Source of the DNA: Candidatus Parcubacteria bacterium
Lineage (GTDB): Bacteria > Patescibacteriota > Minisyncoccia > Phycocordibacterales > SBAW01
Reading direction: 5' to 3'
Assembly (NCBI GenBank): GCA_019661855.1
Contig: JAIFWM010000028.1
Location: 1 to 8,337 of the forward strand
DNA length: 8,337 bases
A program made the translations under genes and the position numbers. Each line of letters begins with the position of its first letter. The stretch's first letter is position 1. Below the pieces are notes generated by a model that was given only the letters and a program-made list of their open reading frames with translations, had not been told where the DNA came from and ran no database searches. Below, piece by piece: positions 6,230 to 8,337 of the stretch.

Positions 6230-8337
6230 ATGGGGGTGGATGACCCTAAACAGGGAGGGGAGGAGCTGCACCATGAACCCGAAAAGGTGGTGGGTCCTTT
6301 GGCTATGCGCGAGGAGGAGATACTCAAGTTTTGGCAGGAGCAGGGCATTTTTGAAAAATCGTTAGCTAAGCCTTCGCCCAAAGGTGAGTATGTCTTTTAC
6401 GATGGACCTCCATTTGCCACAGGTCTCCCACACTATGGCCACTTGCTACAAAGTGCGCTCAAAGACGCTGTGCCGCGCTACCGCACCATGCAGGGCTACC
6501 GTGTCGCTCGCCGTTGGGGTTGGGACTGTCATGGTTTGCCACTCGAAAATCAAATAGAGCAGGAACTCAAGTTTAAAACCAAGCGCGATATCGAAACCTA
6601 TGGAATCGAAAAATTTAACGCCGCTGCGCGCAATGCCGTGCTTCGCTATGCAGAGGACTGGAAAACGATAATCCCGCGCTTTGGTCGCTGGATTGATATG
6701 GATCAGGATTATCGCACCATGGATGCACCGTACACCGAGTCGGTGTGGTGGGCGTTTAAAAATCTTTTTGATCGCAAATTAATTTACGAAGGGTACAAAT
6801 CAATGCATCTGTGCCCGCGTTGTGGCACGACACTCTCAAACTTTGAAGTAGCACAGGGTTATAAAGATATTGAAGATATTGCGGTCACCGTTAAGCTGCC
6901 GCTCATCGACGAGCCAAGCACCTCACTTCTTATTTGGACAACTACTGCGTGGAGTTTGCCAGGCAATGCAGCTGCTGCAGTGAAGGCTGATGCAAAGTAC
7001 GTCAAAGTTAAAGTTGGTAATGAATATGTAATCGCAGCTAAAGAGCTTGCACCTGAGGGCGAAATAGTAGGAGAGATAGAAGGTAAAAAGTTGGTGGGTA
7101 AAAAATACGAACCGCCGTTTGACTACTTTAGAGACGAAATTCATAAGCATAAGACGCATGTGTGGAAGGTCTATGCCGCAGATTTTGTCACGCTTAGTGA
7201 AGGGACGGGTATTGTGCACATTGCCCCGGCATTTGGTGCCGACGATCTAGCTCTATCTCAAAAGGAAAAAATACCAACTATTCATCATGTTACCGACGAA
7301 GGTAAGTTTGTGGCGACAGTCACAGACTTCGCGGGGCTTTCAGTTAAACCCAAAGGCAATCCTAAAGAGACTGATCAAAAAATAGCCGAGGCTCTTAAAG
7401 AAAAAGGAATTCTGTTTAAAGAGGAAAAGTTTAAACACTCATACCCACACTGTTGGCGCTGCGACACCCCGCTCCTTAACTGGGCTGCAAACTCGTGGTT
7501 TGTGAACGTGCAAAAAGTTAAAGACAAATTGCTCACGCAAAACGCGAAGGTGCATTGGGTGCCCGAGCATGTGGGGCGGGGGAGATTTAACAATGGTCTC
7601 GAGAGCGCACCAGACTGGGCAATTTCCCGTTCGCGCTTTTGGGGTGCACCACTTCCGGTTTGGAGACACACTAAAACAAAGGAAATAAAGGTTGTGGGTT
7701 CGGTCCATGAAATGCTTTCAATGGTGCGTCGCAGCGGCAACCGCTACTTTGTGATGCGTCATGGACAAGCAGAAAGTAATGTTACTCGTATTCTTGATTC
7801 TGAAGGTAGAGAAGATAATCATTTGACAGAAAAAGGGAGGAACCAGGTCGTACACTCCGCCCACGAACTTAGAAAAGAAAAAATAGATCTTATACTCACT
7901 TCGCCTATTCTACGTACCAAGGAGACTGCTTCTATTGTGCAGCGTGAACTCGGATTATCTGATGCTGCAGTTATGGTTGATGAGCGTTTACGAGAGCGTG
8001 GTCTAGGAGACTATAACGGCAAATCAGTTGAAGAATGGAAGGCCTCCTTTAAAAATTTTGCAGATGAATTTAATCCAAACTCACAACATGTGGAAGATTT
8101 TGTTTCACTTCGAAAAAGAATGGGAGAATTTCTTTTCGAAGTAGAACGCCGATATACCAACAGAAATATTCTCATCGTGACTCACGGAGACCCTTTTTGG
8201 GCGATTCGACATATTGCAAAACGCACACCTGCTCACAGTCTAATGAATCTGCGAGAGCCAGAATCATACCCCACCACAGCAGACTGGGAAGAAATTTCTT
8301 TCGTACAATTTCCCCACAACGATGACTACGATCTCCC
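6230..8337 (+). CDS. ileS: Isoleucyl-tRNA synthetase with inserted histidine-phosphatase domain; 3' end outside window
   Basis: This class I synthetase charges tRNA-Ile and edits mischarged valine. The window holds 702 codons with no stop. The catalytic start shows YDGPPFATGLPHYGHLLQS (57-75, HYGH at 68-71) and RRWGWDCHGLPLE (94-106). CPRCGT (195-200) belongs to the inserted CP region. The editing domain shows IWTTTAWSLPGN (235-246) and GTGIVHIAPAFGADD (326-340), whose terminal Asp pair should include the editing aspartate. PHCWRCDTPLL (406-416) and APDWAISRSRFWGAPLPVW (460-478) follow. Instead of resuming at the usual DLHRP.ID segment, the frame enters a histidine phosphatase at about 505-695. 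The KMSKS loop and anticodon-binding domain must lie beyond the right edge. ATG 6230 is the first start after in-frame stops; the next in-frame ATG (6305) would leave almost nothing before the EEEILKFW segment. Confidence 0.95.
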   Translation, partial: MGVDDPKQGGEELHHEPEKVVGPLAMREEEILKFWQEQGIFEKSLAKPSPKGEYVFYDGPPFATGLPHYGHLLQSALKDAVPRYRTMQGYRVARRWGWDCHGLPLENQIEQELKFKTKRDIETYGIEKFNAAARNAVLRYAEDWKTIIPRFGRWIDMDQDYRTMDAPYTESVWWAFKNLFDRKLIYEGYKSMHLCPRCGTTLSNFEVAQGYKDIEDIAVTVKLPLIDEPSTSLLIWTTTAWSLPGNAAAAVKADAKYVKVKVGNEYVIAAKELAPEGEIVGEIEGKKLVGKKYEPPFDYFRDEIHKHKTHVWKVYAADFVTLSEGTGIVHIAPAFGADDLALSQKEKIPTIHHVTDEGKFVATVTDFAGLSVKPKGNPKETDQKIAEALKEKGILFKEEKFKHSYPHCWRCDTPLLNWAANSWFVNVQKVKDKLLTQNAKVHWVPEHVGRGRFNNGLESAPDWAISRSRFWGAPLPVWRHTKTKEIKVVGSVHEMLSMVRRSGNRYFVMRHGQAESNVTRILDSEGREDNHLTEKGRNQVVHSAHELRKEKIDLILTSPILRTKETASIVQRELGLSDAAVMVDERLRERGLGDYNGKSVEEWKASFKNFADEFNPNSQHVEDFVSLRKRMGEFLFEVERRYTNRNILIVTHGDPFWAIRHIAKRTPAHSLMNLREPESYPTTADWEEISFVQFPHNDDYDL
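7742..8320 (+). other. Histidine phosphatase (phosphoglycerate-mutase-like) domain embedded in IleS
   Basis: Residues about 505-697 of the ileS product form a complete histidine-phosphatase fold by motif. FVMRHGQAESN (507-517) carries the Arg and the His511 that would form the phospho-histidine, and LTEKGRNQ (532-539) follows. ILTSPILRTKETAS (555-568) gives the second Arg. DERLRERGLGDYNGKS (584-599) gives the acidic proton donor, and ILIVTHGDPFWAI (647-659) gives the second His. All expected catalytic residues are present, so activity is plausible. The closest style is the PhoE/GpmB/fructose-2,6-bisphosphatase group, but the substrate cannot be told from sequence. No stop or frameshift separates it from the synthetase part. 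The domain appears to end near the window edge, where YDL may mark the return to the synthetase core. Confidence 0.88.

Noticed and set aside
6273..6365. Short 30-codon ORF with a purine-rich GGGAGGGGAGGAG ahead of its ATG
   Set aside because: It lies out of frame inside the N-terminal part of ileS, and the purine run codes for GGEE in the ileS frame. The peptide is Arg- and Trp-rich with no recognisable features, so it is probably chance.
7375..7740. 121-codon open frame on the minus strand within ileS
   Set aside because: It is antisense to conserved IleS segments (PHCWRC, WAISR) and shows no family motifs; a shadow frame.

Overview
The window is a compact run of same-strand genes: the 3' part of a thymidylate synthase gene (thyA), then glyA, a DUF2914 membrane protein, tmk, argS, a membrane-anchored DKNYY-repeat protein, and the first 702 codons of ileS, which runs off the right edge. 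No RNA gene, CRISPR array, transposon or clear terminator is visible, and no gap between genes exceeds 73 bases. The tight packing, the short 504-residue arginyl-tRNA synthetase, the DUF2914 protein and the style of the synthetases suggest a Candidate Phyla Radiation bacterium (Patescibacteria, probably a Parcubacteria-type lineage). This placement is inference from protein style, not from a marker phylogeny. TGA ends thyA exactly where glyA begins, so there is no sign of TGA recoding.

The left half (2-3589) is largely a thymidylate module. GlyA makes 5,10-methylene-tetrahydrofolate from serine, ThyA uses it to convert dUMP to dTMP, and Tmk phosphorylates dTMP to dTDP. A seven-helix membrane protein with a C-terminal DUF2914 domain sits between glyA and tmk and has no obvious link to the pathway. 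thyA and glyA overlap by ATGA, tmk and argS are one base apart, and the other junctions in this half are 9-16 bases. One polycistronic transcript with translational coupling is likely.

The right half (3591-8337) holds two aminoacyl-tRNA synthetases separated by the DKNYY-repeat gene. The 73 bases between that gene and ileS contain a short segment whose translation ends in LLGIPSPEEM-stop. It closely matches the last residues of the intact ArgS (ILGIPAPEEM-stop), although the codons have diverged. I read it as a leftover 3' end of a second argS copy, meaning that argS and ileS were once adjacent and the DKNYY gene arrived between them.

The most striking feature is in ileS. After a normal N-terminal catalytic and editing region, the frame continues without a break into a complete histidine-phosphatase (phosphoglycerate-mutase-like) domain with all expected catalytic residues. 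It is inserted after the WGAPLPVW...VGSVHEM segment, before the place where the synthetase core should resume. Its arginine codon use differs from the preceding part of ileS, which suggests a separately acquired module. The function of this fusion is unknown to me.
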